Shown here in pieces: positions 10,525 through 20,071 of a stretch of DNA of 64,000 nucleotides. Position numbers and translations under genes: made by a program. Within the stretch, counting starts at the first letter, position 1. Each line of letters starts with the position of its first letter. Origin of the DNA: Rhizobium oryzicola. Lineage in GTDB: Bacteria; Pseudomonadota; Alphaproteobacteria; Rhizobiales; Rhizobiaceae. Below the pieces are notes generated by a model. That model made no database searches. It saw only the letters and a list, made by a program, of their open reading frames with translations, and was not told the DNA's origin. The stretch is from positions 62,001 to 126,000 of the forward strand of contig NZ_JAUKWQ010000010.1 in assembly GCF_030504645.1 (NCBI RefSeq), written 5' to 3'.

Positions 10525-12462
10525 ATGCAGGGCGCTTATCAAGGAACCTATCAATCCTGGCAGGATGCTCCGGAGGCCTTCTGGTCGCGGGCGGCTGAGA
10601 ATGTGGACTGGGTCACGCCACCGAAAACCATCTTCGATCCGAATCAGGGTGTGTATGGCCGCTGGTTCGTCGATGGGGTGATGAACAGCTGCCACAATGC
10701 TGTCGATCGCCATGTGGAGGCTGGCCGCGGTGATGCCTGCGCGATGATCTTCGACAGCGCCATGACGGGCACTGTGCGCAAATTCACCTATGCGGAACTT
10801 CAGACAGAAGTTCAGGCGGTGGCCGCCGTGCTTCGCAATCTGGGCGTGACCAAAGGCGATCGCGTCGTCATCTACATGCCCATGATCCCGGAAGCGGTAT
10901 TTTCGATGCTGGCCTGCGCGCGACTGGGTGCCATTCATTCGGTCGTCTTCGGCGGTTTCGCGGCGCACGAACTGGCGACCAGACTGGATGACTGCCAGGC
11001 CAAGGTGGTGATCAGCGCCAGCTGCGGTCTCGAACCCGGCCGGGTGGTGCCCTACAAGCCTTTGCTCGACCATGCGGTCGATCTTGCCAAGGTCAAGCCT
11101 GATGCATGTCTGATCGTGCAGCGGGACCAGCACCACGCTGTTCTGCGTTATGAGCACGGCGATATCGATTTTGCTCAAGCCGTCGAGGTGGAAAAGGTGA
11201 AGGGTACGGTGGTTCCCTGCGAACCCGTCCTGGCAACCGATCCGCTTTATGTTCTCTACACCTCAGGCACGACCGGGCAGCCCAAGGGCGTCGTGCGGGA
11301 TAATGGCGGCCACGCCGTCGCTCTGATGTGGAGTATGGAAAACGTCTACGGCATGCGGCAAGGCGACACCTTCTGGGCAGCCTCCGATATCGGCTGGGTC
11401 GTCGGCCACTCCTACATCGTCTATGGCCCCTTGATGGCAGGGGTGACAACAATCCTGTTCGAGGGCAAACCGGTCGGTACGCCTGATGCAGGAACGTACT
11501 GGCGCGTGATCCGGGATCACAAGGTCAACGCGCTCTTCACGGCGCCGACGGCCTTCCGTGCCATTCGCCGGGAAGACCCGGAGGCGGAGCTTCTGACCGG
11601 CTACGATCTCTCCTCTTTCCGCACGCTGTTTCTGGCGGGAGAACGCGCGGATTCCGAGACGCTTAAATGGGCCGAGCGTCATCTCAACGTACCCGTTATC
11701 GATCACTGGTGGCAAACGGAGACCGGCTGGCCGGTCGCCTGCAATCCGGTGGGGCTCGAACTCCTGCCCGTGAAACACGGGTCGCCTGCCACGGTGCTAC
11801 CCGGCTATCAATTGGATGCCTTGGATGATGAAGGTCATCTGCTGCCGCGCGGCGTGCTCGGAAATCTGGTTTTGAAACTGCCTCTGCCGCCCGGTTGTCT
11901 GGTCAGTTTTTGGAATGCCGACCAGCGTTTCCGTGATGCCTGCCTCAGCGAATTCCCCGGTTATTACAAGACAGCCGATGCCGGCCTCATTGATGAAGAT
12001 GGCTATATCTTCGTGATGGCGCGGACTGATGACATCATCAACTGCGCGGGGCACCGACTTTCGACGGGCGCGATGGAAGAGGTTTGCGCTATGCATCCCG
12101 ATGTGGCCGAATGCGCGGTAATCGGCGTGGCGGATGCGCTGAAGGGTCAAGTCCCTTGCGCCTTCGTCGTTCTGAAGAACAAGGTGGAGCGGGATGAGGC
12201 GCTGATCTCACGCGAGGTTGTCGGGCTTGTGCGCGATGAAATCGGGCCGGTTGCGGCGTTGAAGACTGTCATGGTGGTCAAGCGCCTGCCGAAGACGCGA
12301 TCGGGCAAGATTCTGCGTGGCACCATGCAGAAGATCGCCGATGGCATGCCCTGGAAGATGCCTGCCACGATCGATGACCCCGCCATTCTGGACGAGATCT
12401 CCGAGATCCTCCGCAGCCATGGCTATGCTGCACCGTCCCAGCCGGTTGCGGCGATCGCATGA
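10525..12462 (+). CDS. prpE: Propionyl-CoA synthetase (acyl-CoA synthetase, PrpE type)
   Basis: This is an AMP-forming acyl-CoA synthetase of 645 residues. The N-terminal block with NSCHNAVDRHVEAGRG and [23 protein letters not shown], the P-loop YTSGTTGQPKG near residue 245, and the A10 lysine motif TRSGKILRG near residue 595 are all present. The RGD-type end PATIDDPAILDEI and the DHWWQTETGWP segment resemble propionate-specific PrpE rather than Acs. A true acs gene lies 1 kb downstream, which supports a separate substrate. The protein can be expected to make propionyl-CoA from propionate. Exact substrate specificity is inferred. Confidence 0.85.
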   Translation: MQGAYQGTYQSWQDAPEAFWSRAAENVDWVTPPKTIFDPNQGVYGRWFVDGVMNSCHNAVDRHVEAGRGDACAMIFDSAMTGTVRKFTYAELQTEVQAVAAVLRNLGVTKGDRVVIYMPMIPEAVFSMLACARLGAIHSVVFGGFAAHELATRLDDCQAKVVISASCGLEPGRVVPYKPLLDHAVDLAKVKPDACLIVQRDQHHAVLRYEHGDIDFAQAVEVEKVKGTVVPCEPVLATDPLYVLYTSGTTGQPKGVVRDNGGHAVALMWSMENVYGMRQGDTFWAASDIGWVVGHSYIVYGPLMAGVTTILFEGKPVGTPDAGTYWRVIRDHKVNALFTAPTAFRAIRREDPEAELLTGYDLSSFRTLFLAGERADSETLKWAERHLNVPVIDHWWQTETGWPVACNPVGLELLPVKHGSPATVLPGYQLDALDDEGHLLPRGVLGNLVLKLPLPPGCLVSFWNADQRFRDACLSEFPGYYKTADAGLIDEDGYIFVMARTDDIINCAGHRLSTGAMEEVCAMHPDVAECAVIGVADALKGQVPCAFVVLKNKVERDEALISREVVGLVRDEIGPVAALKTVMVVKRLPKTRSGKILRGTMQKIADGMPWKMPATIDDPAILDEISEILRSHGYAAPSQPVAAIA

Positions 12463-12470
12463 CAACAAAA

Positions 12471-12498
12471 AACCGGCCGCGAGGGGCCGGTTCTTTTC
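12471..12498. terminator. Bidirectional terminator between prpE and trcR
   Basis: AACCGGCC and GGCCGGTT form an 8-bp stem with a 6-base loop. On the plus strand TTCTTTTC follows. On the minus strand a T-rich run follows, because AAAAAA precedes the stem on the plus strand. It sits between the convergent ends of prpE and trcR and can serve both. Confidence 0.8.
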
Positions 12499-12517
12499 AA
12501 GACAATTGATAGATCGC

Positions 12518-13219
12518 TCAGTAGCGATCTTCGTCCTCGTCGTCCTTGCGAGTCGACTTGAGCGAGGAAAGCTTGGCGAATACGGCATCCGCGTCGATTT
12601 CCTTTTCCTCTTCACGATCGTAGCCGTAGCCGAGGTTTTCGGTTTCAGAGGCGGCCTGCAGCGTCGCGCCCAGTTCCGCAGCGGTCGGCAGCGGACGGTT
12701 CTTCGAAGCGCGTTCGACTTCCAGATCAAGATCGATCTGGCTGCAGAGGCCGAGTGTGACCGGGTCCATCGGCGTCAGGTTGGTAGAATTCCAGTGGGTG
12801 CGCTCGCGGATCTGCTCGATGGTCGACTTGGTGGTGCCAACGAGACGCGAGATCTGCGCATCCTTCAGTTCCGGGTGGTTGCGCACCAGCCAAAGAATGG
12901 CGTTCGGGCGGTCCTGGCGCTTGGAAACCGGCGTGTAACGCGGGCCGCGACGCTTGGATTCCGGCACACGAACCTTGGGATCCAGAAGCTTCAGCTTGTA
13001 ATTGATATCCTTTTCGCCACGACCGATTTCGTCGCGCGAAAGCTGGCCGGTCGCAATCGGATCGAGGCCCTTGATACCCTGGGCTGCTTCGCCGTCGGCG
13101 ATGGCCTTCACTTCCAGCGGATGTAGCTTGCAGAACTGGGCGATCTGATCGAAGGACAGGGCTGTGTTATCGACCAGCCAGACTGCGGTCGCCTTCGGCA
13201 TCAGCAATTGTTGAGCCAT
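12518..13219 (-). CDS. trcR: Cell cycle transcriptional regulator TrcR (DUF1013)
   Basis: The 233-residue protein matches the alphaproteobacterial DUF1013 family, now called TrcR and linked to cell-cycle transcription. It starts MAQQLLMPKATAVWLVDNTALSF and includes a helix-turn-helix-like segment LSFDQIAQFCKLHPLEVKAIADGE. A second helical region has PNAILWLVRNHPELKDAQIS, followed by GTTKSTIEQIRERTHWN. The C-terminus is acidic and charged (KDDEDEDRY), plausibly disordered. It stands alone between prpE and acs, facing away from acs across a 222-base gap that should hold both promoters. The family is from memory of the conserved sequence, and the molecular role is taken from the family. Confidence 0.85.
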   Translation of the reverse strand: MAQQLLMPKATAVWLVDNTALSFDQIAQFCKLHPLEVKAIADGEAAQGIKGLDPIATGQLSRDEIGRGEKDINYKLKLLDPKVRVPESKRRGPRYTPVSKRQDRPNAILWLVRNHPELKDAQISRLVGTTKSTIEQIRERTHWNSTNLTPMDPVTLGLCSQIDLDLEVERASKNRPLPTAAELGATLQAASETENLGYGYDREEEKEIDADAVFAKLSSLKSTRKDDEDEDRY

Positions 13220-13441
13220 GGATATAATCCTTCTGTCGTCCGCGCCGGTGCCGCGGGACGTGGGGGTAAAACCACAATTTCCGGAAATTAACCGCGTCTA
13301 TAACTGCTTTGCGATGAAATTGCAAATCTTCAAGCATGCTGATCGTTTGTCTAATTGAAGCCCTCGTTCCAACTGATAAGAATCAGCCTAGGAGTAGCGT
13401 TCGCCGGATCGATGTCCGCGCATGCATGAGGAGGAGTTCGT

Positions 13442-15397
13442 ATGTCCCAGAAAGTCTATCCGGTTCAGAAGCAGGTGAAGGCGGCGGCCCTGATCGATCG
13501 GGAGAAGTACCTGAAATGGTACGAGGAGAGCGTCGAGAACCCGGACAAGTTCTGGGGCAAGCACGGCAAGCGCATCGATTGGTTCAAGCCCTACACGAAG
13601 GTCAAGAACACCTCCTTCAAGGGCAAGGTCGCGATCAAGTGGTTCGAGGACGGGCTGACCAATGTTTCCTATAACTGCATCGACCGGCACCTGAAGACGC
13701 ATGGCGAGCGCACCGCCATCATCTGGGAGGGCGACAATCCCTATATCGACAAGCGGATAACCTATAACCAGCTTTACGATCAGGTCTGCCGTCTGGCGAA
13801 CGTGTTGAAGAAGCACGGCGTCAAGAAGGGTGACCGGGTCACGATCTACATGCCGATGATCCCGGAAGCGGCCTATGCCATGCTGGCCTGCGCTCGCATC
13901 GGTGCCGTGCATTCCGTCGTCTTCGGCGGCTTCTCGCCGGAAGCGCTGGCCGGCCGCATTGTCGACTGCCAGTCGACCTTCGTGATTACCTGCGACGAGG
14001 GCGTACGCGGCGGCAAGCCGGTGCCGCTGAAGGAAAACACCGACAAGGCGATCCATATCGCGGCACGCCAGTATGTGACCGTGAACAAGGTTCTGGTCGT
14101 GCGCCGCACCGGCGGCAAGACTGCCTGGGCGCCGGGCCGCGACCTCTGGTATCATCAGGAAATCGCCAGCGTGAAGGGCCATTGCGAGCCGGTGAAGATG
14201 AAGGCGGAAGATCCGCTGTTCATCCTCTATACCTCCGGCTCTACCGGCAAGCCGAAGGGCGTGCTGCATACCACCGGCGGCTATCTGGTCTATGCCGCCA
14301 TGACGCACGAATATGTCTTCGATTACCACGACGGCGATATCTACTGGTGCACAGCCGATGTCGGCTGGGTGACCGGCCATTCCTATATCGTCTACGGGCC
14401 ACTGGCGAACTGCGCGACCTCGCTGATGTTTGAAGGTGTGCCGAACTTCCCGGATCAGGGCCGTTTCTGGGAGGTGATCGACAAGCACAAGGTCAATATC
14501 TTCTACACGGCGCCAACGGCCATCCGCTCCTTGATGGGAGCCGGAGACGAGTTCGTTACGCGCTCTTCCCGCTCCAGTCTGCGCCTGCTGGGCACCGTGG
14601 GCGAGCCGATCAACCCGGAAGCCTGGGAATGGTATTACAATGTGGTGGGTGACAAGCGCTGCCCGGTTATCGATACCTGGTGGCAGACGGAAACCGGCGG
14701 CCATATGATCACGCCGCTTCCCGGGGCGACCGATCTGAAGCCCGGCTCCGCCACCCTGCCCTTCTTCGGCATCAAGCCGCAATTGGTGGACAATGAAGGC
14801 AATGTGCTGGAAGGTCCGGCAGACGGCAATCTCTGCATCACCGACAGCTGGCCGGGCCAGATGCGCAGCGTCTATGGCGATCACGAGCGCTTCGTGCAAA
14901 CCTACTTCTCCACCTACAAGGGCAAGTATTTCACCGGTGATGGCTGCCGGCGTGACGAAGATGGCTATTACTGGATCACCGGCCGCGTGGACGACGTGCT
15001 GAACGTTTCCGGTCACCGCCTCGGTACGGCGGAAGTGGAATCGGCTCTGGTCTCCCATAACCTCGTTTCGGAAGCCGCCGTTGTCGGCTACCCGCATTCC
15101 ATCAAGGGTCAGGGCATTTATTGCTATGTGACGCTGATGGCGGGACATGAGGGTACGGATACTCTGCGCCAGGAACTGATCAAGCACGTGCGCTCGGAAA
15201 TCGGACCGATTGCCGCGCCGGACAAGATCCAGTTCGCGCCGGGCCTGCCGAAGACCCGCTCCGGCAAGATCATGCGCCGTATCCTGCGCAAGATCGCCGA
15301 GGACGATTTCGGAGCCTTGGGTGACACCTCGACGCTGGCGGATCCCGCCGTCGTCGATGACCTGATCGAAAACCGCCAGAACAAGATTGAAGCTTAA
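13442..15397 (+). CDS. acs: Acetyl-CoA synthetase
   Basis: Acs converts acetate, ATP and CoA to acetyl-CoA through acetyl-AMP. The 651-residue length is exactly that of the family. Seen: [12 protein letters not shown] near the N-terminus, the P-loop [11 protein letters not shown] near residue 262, the acetate-pocket region [18 protein letters not shown] near residue 410, the hinge and [16 protein letters not shown] near residue 525, and [15 protein letters not shown] near residue 605. The lysine in that last motif is the one commonly acetylated to switch the enzyme off. ATG 13442 has a strong GAGGAGG site nine bases upstream. Confidence 0.97.
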   Translation: MSQKVYPVQKQVKAAALIDREKYLKWYEESVENPDKFWGKHGKRIDWFKPYTKVKNTSFKGKVAIKWFEDGLTNVSYNCIDRHLKTHGERTAIIWEGDNPYIDKRITYNQLYDQVCRLANVLKKHGVKKGDRVTIYMPMIPEAAYAMLACARIGAVHSVVFGGFSPEALAGRIVDCQSTFVITCDEGVRGGKPVPLKENTDKAIHIAARQYVTVNKVLVVRRTGGKTAWAPGRDLWYHQEIASVKGHCEPVKMKAEDPLFILYTSGSTGKPKGVLHTTGGYLVYAAMTHEYVFDYHDGDIYWCTADVGWVTGHSYIVYGPLANCATSLMFEGVPNFPDQGRFWEVIDKHKVNIFYTAPTAIRSLMGAGDEFVTRSSRSSLRLLGTVGEPINPEAWEWYYNVVGDKRCPVIDTWWQTETGGHMITPLPGATDLKPGSATLPFFGIKPQLVDNEGNVLEGPADGNLCITDSWPGQMRSVYGDHERFVQTYFSTYKGKYFTGDGCRRDEDGYYWITGRVDDVLNVSGHRLGTAEVESALVSHNLVSEAAVVGYPHSIKGQGIYCYVTLMAGHEGTDTLRQELIKHVRSEIGPIAAPDKIQFAPGLPKTRSGKIMRRILRKIAEDDFGALGDTSTLADPAVVDDLIENRQNKIEA

Positions 15398-15421
15398 GGT
15401 CCGGCTACCTGTGCCGCGGCG

Positions 15422-15874
15422 TCATTCGTCGCGACACAGATCGAACTTGCGGCCATGGCCGCTGTAGCGTGCTCCAAGCCCGGCAGCGAGTAACTTCGCT
15501 GCCGGGTTCGTTCCGTCCTCCAGCGCCACATCGGCTACGATCCGCCCGAAATACTTGTCGGCGGAAATATGAGTCAGTTTAATTTCGGATGTATCGGCAA
15601 TCATGCTTTCCAGTGCATCCCGTGCCGCCTCCGCCGCCTGCCGCCCCGTTTCGCAGCGCGATTTCAGTTCCGGCGTGTCGATGCCTCTGAGCCGCACAAA
15701 GACTTCGATCGATTGCTGGGGCCAGGGTTTTGCAGAAACAAGAATGGTGTCTCCGTCGACCACTCGGATCACCTCCGCCTGGACCGGCCCCTCAACCACA
15801 GTCTCCGCCAACGCGGGCGTGGCGAGAGACGTGATAATCAGGGGCAGGAGGAGGACAGGGAATCGTGTTTTCAT
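15422..15874 (-). CDS. Secreted thermonuclease family (SNase-like) protein
   Basis: This is a small exported protein of 150 residues with a Sec signal peptide (MKTRFPVLLLPLI through ATPALA). It is followed by one staphylococcal-nuclease domain. The catalytic pattern is visible: VIRVVDGDT near residue 35, VRLRGIDTPE near residue 62 (arginine and glutamate equivalents of SNase R35 and E43), and DKYFGRIVADV near residue 105 (R87 equivalent). Activity on nucleic acid is therefore plausible. An in-frame ATG at 15874 gives a normal signal peptide. The ATG at 15895 would add seven residues. Neither has a clear ribosome-binding site. Confidence 0.8.
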   Translation of the reverse strand: MKTRFPVLLLPLIITSLATPALAETVVEGPVQAEVIRVVDGDTILVSAKPWPQQSIEVFVRLRGIDTPELKSRCETGRQAAEAARDALESMIADTSEIKLTHISADKYFGRIVADVALEDGTNPAAKLLAAGLGARYSGHGRKFDLCRDE

Positions 15875-15962
15875 GAAGAGGAAGATATTCCTCATTAGTC
15901 ATGGTCGTCAATGGGAATAATTGCCTATTACTTTTCCAAGTTCGGCAGTAAGAACTTGGAAA

Positions 15963-17585
15963 CTATCCCCGCACGCCCGGCGCTTCCTGACCGGTGCGTT
16001 CCACATATTCCGTATAGCCGCCGCCATATTGGTGGATGCCATCGGGCGTGAGTTCCAGAACACGATTGGAAAGCGCGCTGAGGAAGTGGCGGTCGTGGCT
16101 GACAAAGAGCATGGTGCCCTCATACGTCGAGAGGGCCTTGATCAGCATCGCCTTGGTGTCGATATCCAGATGGTTCGTCGGTTCGTCCAGCACCAGAAGA
16201 TTGGGCGGATCGAACAGCATGGCGGCCATGACAAGACGCGCCTTCTCGCCACCAGACAAAACGCGGCAGCGCTTTTCCACGTCGTCGCCGGAGAAACCGA
16301 AGCAACCGGCAAGCGCGCGCAGCGGCGCCTGTCCCGCCTTGGGAAAACTTTCCTCCAGCCAACCGAGAACCGTGCTTTCGCCGTTCAGCACGTCCATGGC
16401 ATGCTGCGCGAAATAGCCGAGCTTCACGCTGGCGCCGATGTTCACAACGCCCTTATCCGGCTCTGTAGTACCGGTGACGAGTTTCAGCAGCGTTGATTTT
16501 CCCGCACCATTGACGCCCATGATGCACCAGCGCTCCCGCCTGCGCACCATGAAATCGAGACCTTCATAGATCACCCGGTTGCCGTAGGCCTTGTCGACGC
16601 CCTTGAGGCTCACGACATCTTCACCCGAACGGGGCGCCGGCAGAAAATCAAAGGCCACCACCTGACGGCGGCGCGGCGGTTCGATGCGATCGATCTTGTC
16701 GAGCTTCTTGACCCGGCTCTGTACCTGCGCCGCATGGGAGGCACGTGCCTTGAAGCGCTCAATGAACTTGATTTCCTTGGCAAGCATCGCCTGCTGTCGT
16801 TCGAACTGGGCCTGCTGTTGCTTCTCGTTCTGCTCGCGCTGGCGCTCGTAGAAGGCGTAGTCGCCGGAATAGCTGTTGAGGCTGCCGCCGTCGATCTCGA
16901 TAATCTTGGTCACGATCCGGTTCATGAACTCCCGGTCATGCGAGGTCATCAAGAGCGCGCCGTCATAGGTCTTGAGGAACCCTTCCAGCCAGATCAGGCT
17001 CTCGATATCCAGGTGGTTGCTCGGCTCGTCGAGCAGCATGACATCTGGCCGCATCAAGAGAATGCGGGCCAGCGCCACGCGCATCTTCCAGCCGCCGGAA
17101 AGACGACCGACATCGCCGTCCATCATCTCCTGGCTGAAGGAGAGACCGGCCAGCACCTCGCGTGCCCGGCCTTCCAATCCGTATCCATCCAGCTCTTCGT
17201 AACGCGCCTGCACCTCGCCATAGCGCTCGATGATGGCTTCCATCTCGTCCATCCGGTCCGGATCGGACATGGCGGCTTCCAGTTCCTGCAGTTCGGCTGC
17301 CACTTCGCTGACGGGCCCTGCCCCATTCATCACCTCGGCCACGGCGGAATGACCGGACATCTCACCGACATCCTGATCGAAATAGCCAATGGTGACACCC
17401 TTCTCGACCGAGACCTGCCCCTCATCCGGCAGTTCCTCTCCGGTAATCATGCGGAACAGGGTCGTCTTGCCGGCACCGTTCGGCCCCACAAGACCGATCT
17501 TTTCCCCCTTGTTGAGGGCGGCCGAAGTCTCGATGAAAAGAAGCCGATGACTGTTCTGCTTGGAGATGTTTTCGATGCGGATCAT
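15963..17585 (-). CDS. ABC-F family ATPase
   Basis: ABC-F proteins carry two ATPase domains and no membrane segments, and act on ribosomes rather than in transport. The 540-residue product starts MIRIENISKQ at 17585. Domain 1 has GPNGAGKTT near residue 35, LSGGWKMRVALA and Walker B LLDEPSNHLD. A basic, Gln-rich linker (YERQREQNEKQQQAQFERQ) follows. Domain 2 has GVNGAGKSTLLKL near residue 340, LSGGEKARLVMA and VLDEPTNHLD. The frame remains open upstream to 17846 but that overlaps the divergent yigZ gene. I cannot assign it to EttA, Uup, YheS or YbiT from sequence alone. Confidence 0.93.
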   Translation of the reverse strand: MIRIENISKQNSHRLLFIETSAALNKGEKIGLVGPNGAGKTTLFRMITGEELPDEGQVSVEKGVTIGYFDQDVGEMSGHSAVAEVMNGAGPVSEVAAELQELEAAMSDPDRMDEMEAIIERYGEVQARYEELDGYGLEGRAREVLAGLSFSQEMMDGDVGRLSGGWKMRVALARILLMRPDVMLLDEPSNHLDIESLIWLEGFLKTYDGALLMTSHDREFMNRIVTKIIEIDGGSLNSYSGDYAFYERQREQNEKQQQAQFERQQAMLAKEIKFIERFKARASHAAQVQSRVKKLDKIDRIEPPRRRQVVAFDFLPAPRSGEDVVSLKGVDKAYGNRVIYEGLDFMVRRRERWCIMGVNGAGKSTLLKLVTGTTEPDKGVVNIGASVKLGYFAQHAMDVLNGESTVLGWLEESFPKAGQAPLRALAGCFGFSGDDVEKRCRVLSGGEKARLVMAAMLFDPPNLLVLDEPTNHLDIDTKAMLIKALSTYEGTMLFVSHDRHFLSALSNRVLELTPDGIHQYGGGYTEYVERTGQEAPGVRG

Positions 17586-17708
17586 GGTGCGGATAGAAGC
17601 CCTGTCAGAAATCGCCGCCCTTATGGCATGACTTCCCCCATCTGTCGCGCCTCTGTTGCGGTGCAAATCGGCTTTGCAGTTGTCTCCACCTTCGCTAAAC
17701 GGTTCCAC

Positions 17709-18299
17709 ATGTTTACCCTCAGCGACATCCACACTGCCGAACACGAGATCAAGCGCAGCCGCTTTATCGCCTTTGCCGGCCCTGTTTCGGACGAAGCTGC
17801 GGCCAAAGCCTTCATAGCCGAGCATAGCGATGGCAATGCCAACCATAATTGCTGGGCCTGGCGGCTGGCCCAGAACTATCGCTTCAGCGATGATGGCGAG
17901 CCGAGCGGAACGGCGGGCAAACCCATCCTGCAGGCGATCGACGGGCAGGATCTGGATGGTGTGGCCGTGGTGGTAGCGCGCTGGTTTGGCGGTACCTTGC
18001 TCGGCAGCGGCGGACTGATCCGAGCCTATGGCGGCACGGCGGCGGAGTGTCTACGGCTTGCGCCCAAGAGCCGCCTCATCGCCATGACCGCGCTATCGGT
18101 CACATTGCGCTTTGCGGATCTGGCCGTGGTGAAGGCGCGGATCTCTGCCATTGCGGATAGTCAGATCGTTTCGGAAGTCTTCACCGATACTGGCGCCAGA
18201 CTGGATGTAAGGGTCCCGAGGGATTACGCTGCGGATATGATTGCGCTGGTGACCGATCTGACAGCAGGCCGGGCAGTGTTTGAAGATCTCGATCGTTGA
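17709..18299 (+). CDS. YigZ/IMPACT family protein
   Basis: This 196-residue protein belongs to the YigZ (UPF0029/IMPACT) family, whose bacterial role is unclear. Typical motifs are IKRSRFIAFAGPVS near residue 15, the NHNCWAWRL stretch near residue 48, SDDGEPSGTAGKPIL near residue 62, and VVVARWFGGTLLGSGGLIRAYG near residue 88. The C-terminal ferredoxin-like DUF1949 part is present. ATG 17709 (MFTLSDIHTAEHE) is preferred. The same frame runs about 1 kb further upstream as an antisense reading of the ABC-F gene and should not be used. Confidence 0.93.
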   Translation: MFTLSDIHTAEHEIKRSRFIAFAGPVSDEAAAKAFIAEHSDGNANHNCWAWRLAQNYRFSDDGEPSGTAGKPILQAIDGQDLDGVAVVVARWFGGTLLGSGGLIRAYGGTAAECLRLAPKSRLIAMTALSVTLRFADLAVVKARISAIADSQIVSEVFTDTGARLDVRVPRDYAADMIALVTDLTAGRAVFEDLDR

Positions 18300-18390
18300 T
18301 CGCGGATGTGTGGGTCCGCCTTGCAGAGGTGCGAGGGGGAACGTTCGAAAGGCTCGCGTGTTGTCCTCCATCAACCAATTGGAGCTTCCC

Positions 18391-18894
18391 ATGCGTCGTC
18401 TTTTTGCTGCTGTGATTGCCTCTGCGATGCTGGCGCCCGCTGCGGCGTTTGCCTCTGAAGAAGCCTTTCTGAAATCAATCGAAGGCCGGTGGACCGGCGG
18501 TGGCATCGTGTTGCAAAACCTCGGTGGACCGAAGGTCAATGTGTCCTGCAACATGCAGTCGATGGCGTCTGCCCAAAGCTATTCCATGGATGGGTCTTGC
18601 CGTGCACTCGTGGTGGTGACGCGCAGCTTCAACGCTCGGGTCAAGGCATCCGGAACCTCTTATGCCGGAACCTATGTGGGGGTTTCCGGCAAAGCCTCGA
18701 CGCTGAGAGGCAGCCGCAGCGGAAACACCATCAACTTGGATGTGACCTGGGCTAACGAAATCTATGGTGATCGCAAGGCGACCATGACCATCCAGAAGGT
18801 GGGCGATAACGGTCTTCGTATCCGCACCATCGACAAGGATCCGAGCTCCGGCAAAACGGTGGTGACCACGCAGCTGGATTTGAAACGCAGCTGA
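18391..18894 (+). CDS. Predicted secreted protein of unknown function
   Basis: The 167-residue product has a clear Sec signal peptide (MRRLFAAVIASAM then a hydrophobic core ending AAAFAS) and a likely cleavage near residue 22. The mature part is small, soluble and Gly/Ser/Thr-rich, with one Cys pair (VSCNMQ and DGSCRA) that could form a disulfide in the periplasm. Alternating hydrophobic strands such as TINLDVTW and KATMTIQKV suggest a beta-barrel or lipocalin-like fold. ATG 18391 follows GGAG. I do not recognise the family. It follows yigZ by 91 bases. Confidence 0.75.
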   Translation: MRRLFAAVIASAMLAPAAAFASEEAFLKSIEGRWTGGGIVLQNLGGPKVNVSCNMQSMASAQSYSMDGSCRALVVVTRSFNARVKASGTSYAGTYVGVSGKASTLRGSRSGNTINLDVTWANEIYGDRKATMTIQKVGDNGLRIRTIDKDPSSGKTVVTTQLDLKRS

Positions 18895-18919
18895 AAGATG
18901 GAGCGCACATAAGGGTTCG

Positions 18920-19288
18920 TCAGCCTTTGCCGGCCTTATGCATCCATGCCTGAAGCCTTGGTCGGATTCGCAGAAATGCCAGATAGGCAGCTTCGAAGAT
19001 CGGTGTGAGAGGCGGCCATCCCGCCAGCATGCCCAGCACTTTAAGACTCGGTATCGTCCGCCACATTGCCGCAAAGGCTGCTGCACCGGAAATCAGGCGC
19101 CCATTTTCCATGGCGTGAAAGCGCGACAGAATTTCCTGCCGATCAATTGGGCAGCCTGCCTTGGGATCGCAGGCATCAATGAAGTGGATAGCACTGTGCC
19201 TGTCGAGCCGGCGAAGCCAGGCGATCTCGCGTGCGCAGAGCGGGCACTGACTATCATACCAGACGGTCACACGTGGCTGTTCGCCCAT
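18920..19288 (-). CDS. DCC-family thiol-disulfide oxidoreductase (DUF393)
   Basis: The 122-residue protein is a DUF393/DCC family member, a thioredoxin-fold group named for a conserved Asp-Cys-Cys pattern. The N-terminal signature is VTVWYDSQCPLCAREIAWL, with a CxxC at residues 15-18. FIDACDPKAG and a HAMENGRLISGAAAFAAMW segment follow, all typical of the family. The C-terminus is rich in Arg/Lys. The physiological redox partner is unknown. It converges with the secreted-protein gene on the plus strand, the stops being 25 bases apart. Confidence 0.88.
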   Translation of the reverse strand: MGEQPRVTVWYDSQCPLCAREIAWLRRLDRHSAIHFIDACDPKAGCPIDRQEILSRFHAMENGRLISGAAAFAAMWRTIPSLKVLGMLAGWPPLTPIFEAAYLAFLRIRPRLQAWMHKAGKG

Positions 19289-19395
19289 GCGGTCTATCCT
19301 CGCTCAGTTGCGGAACACAAGCAGATGCTGCGTTTCAACCTTACGCTAGCTTCACCGATCTGGACCACAATGGTTCAGCGCCAAATAACCCCGAT

Positions 19396-19420
19396 GGGTG
19401 CAAAGACCATCTTTGCACCC
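19396..19420. terminator. Perfect 11-bp hairpin in the DUF393 upstream region
   Basis: GGGTGCAAAGA and TCTTTGCACCC form a perfect 11-bp stem with a 3-base loop. It lies in the gap between two reverse-strand genes, 51 bases beyond the stop of the gene starting at 19843. No T-run follows on either strand, so it may be a terminator for that gene or a processing/stability element. Confidence 0.45.
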
Positions 19421-19471
19421 CAAGCGACTGAAGACGTTGCTGACAGGTTCGACTCAGCCCATCTGCTGATG

Positions 19472-19843
19472 TCATGCCTCCACAGGTTCCCGGACGTCAT
19501 CCAGGAGAAAATGCACCACCACGTAATGGGTTGTATAGCGATGACCACTATCCGAGGCGTCCTCGACGCTGCCGCCATCGGACGGATGCCAGGTCTTGTA
19601 GTGCGGATTGTTGGTGATCAGCGTAATGGCCTTGCCCGTAAGTCGTCCGCCAAGGCGATAGCGAGCCTCGGCCAGCGGCCAAATCTTCTCGAAGTCCTGT
19701 TGCGTGATGCGAGCCCTCAGGGCCTTGCGCGTTACTGACTTTTCAGGCGGGCTATTGCCTTGCGTTACCGGCGAAATATGAAGCTCCGTCTCTTCTGCGC
19801 CATCCAAAAGAGCGGCGAATTCGTCTGGCCACATGCGTTTCAC
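19472..19843 (-). CDS. Conserved-looking protein of unknown function
   Basis: This is a 123-residue soluble protein starting at GTG 19843 with a good GGGAGGAG site nine bases upstream, which decides the start. It has no signal peptide or membrane segment. Notable segments are MWPDEFAALL, KALRARITQQDFEKIW, GGRLTGKAITLITNN, and an aromatic/His stretch HRYTTHYVVVHFLLDD near the C-terminus. I do not recognise the family. The charged N-terminus and mixed alpha/beta composition fit a small globular protein. It precedes the DUF393 gene on the same strand with a 183-base gap holding a strong hairpin. Confidence 0.65.
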   Translation of the reverse strand: MKRMWPDEFAALLDGAEETELHISPVTQGNSPPEKSVTRKALRARITQQDFEKIWPLAEARYRLGGRLTGKAITLITNNPHYKTWHPSDGGSVEDASDSGHRYTTHYVVVHFLLDDVREPVEA

Positions 19844-20071
19844 GTATTGCTCCTCCCAAAGCCATCCGTTCGTTACATCAAGGATAGTAGCGCTAATGCG
19901 GTGGGAGGCAATGAAATAAGAGCTTCGTTATGAAGCCTCAGCAACAAACCATTGCGACGCAAATGTGAACATGCAGAGTGGCGCTGTTTGAAACTTGGTT
20001 CAGGGGACGTGAGGCGCAAACCAACTGCGCGTTGATTGCCAATGCCTAATTATCTGACGATAAAAATGGCA

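Noticed and set aside
13388-15187. A 599-codon minus-strand frame opposite acs
   Set aside because: It is antisense to a complete Acs with all motifs, and has no family features.
16734-17708. N-terminal extension of the YigZ protein by about 325 codons
   Set aside because: The extension reads the antisense of the ABC-F gene. The YigZ domain starts at ATG 17709.
18938-19738. A 266-codon plus-strand frame across the DUF393 region
   Set aside because: It is antisense to two better-supported genes, has no ribosome-binding site and no family features.
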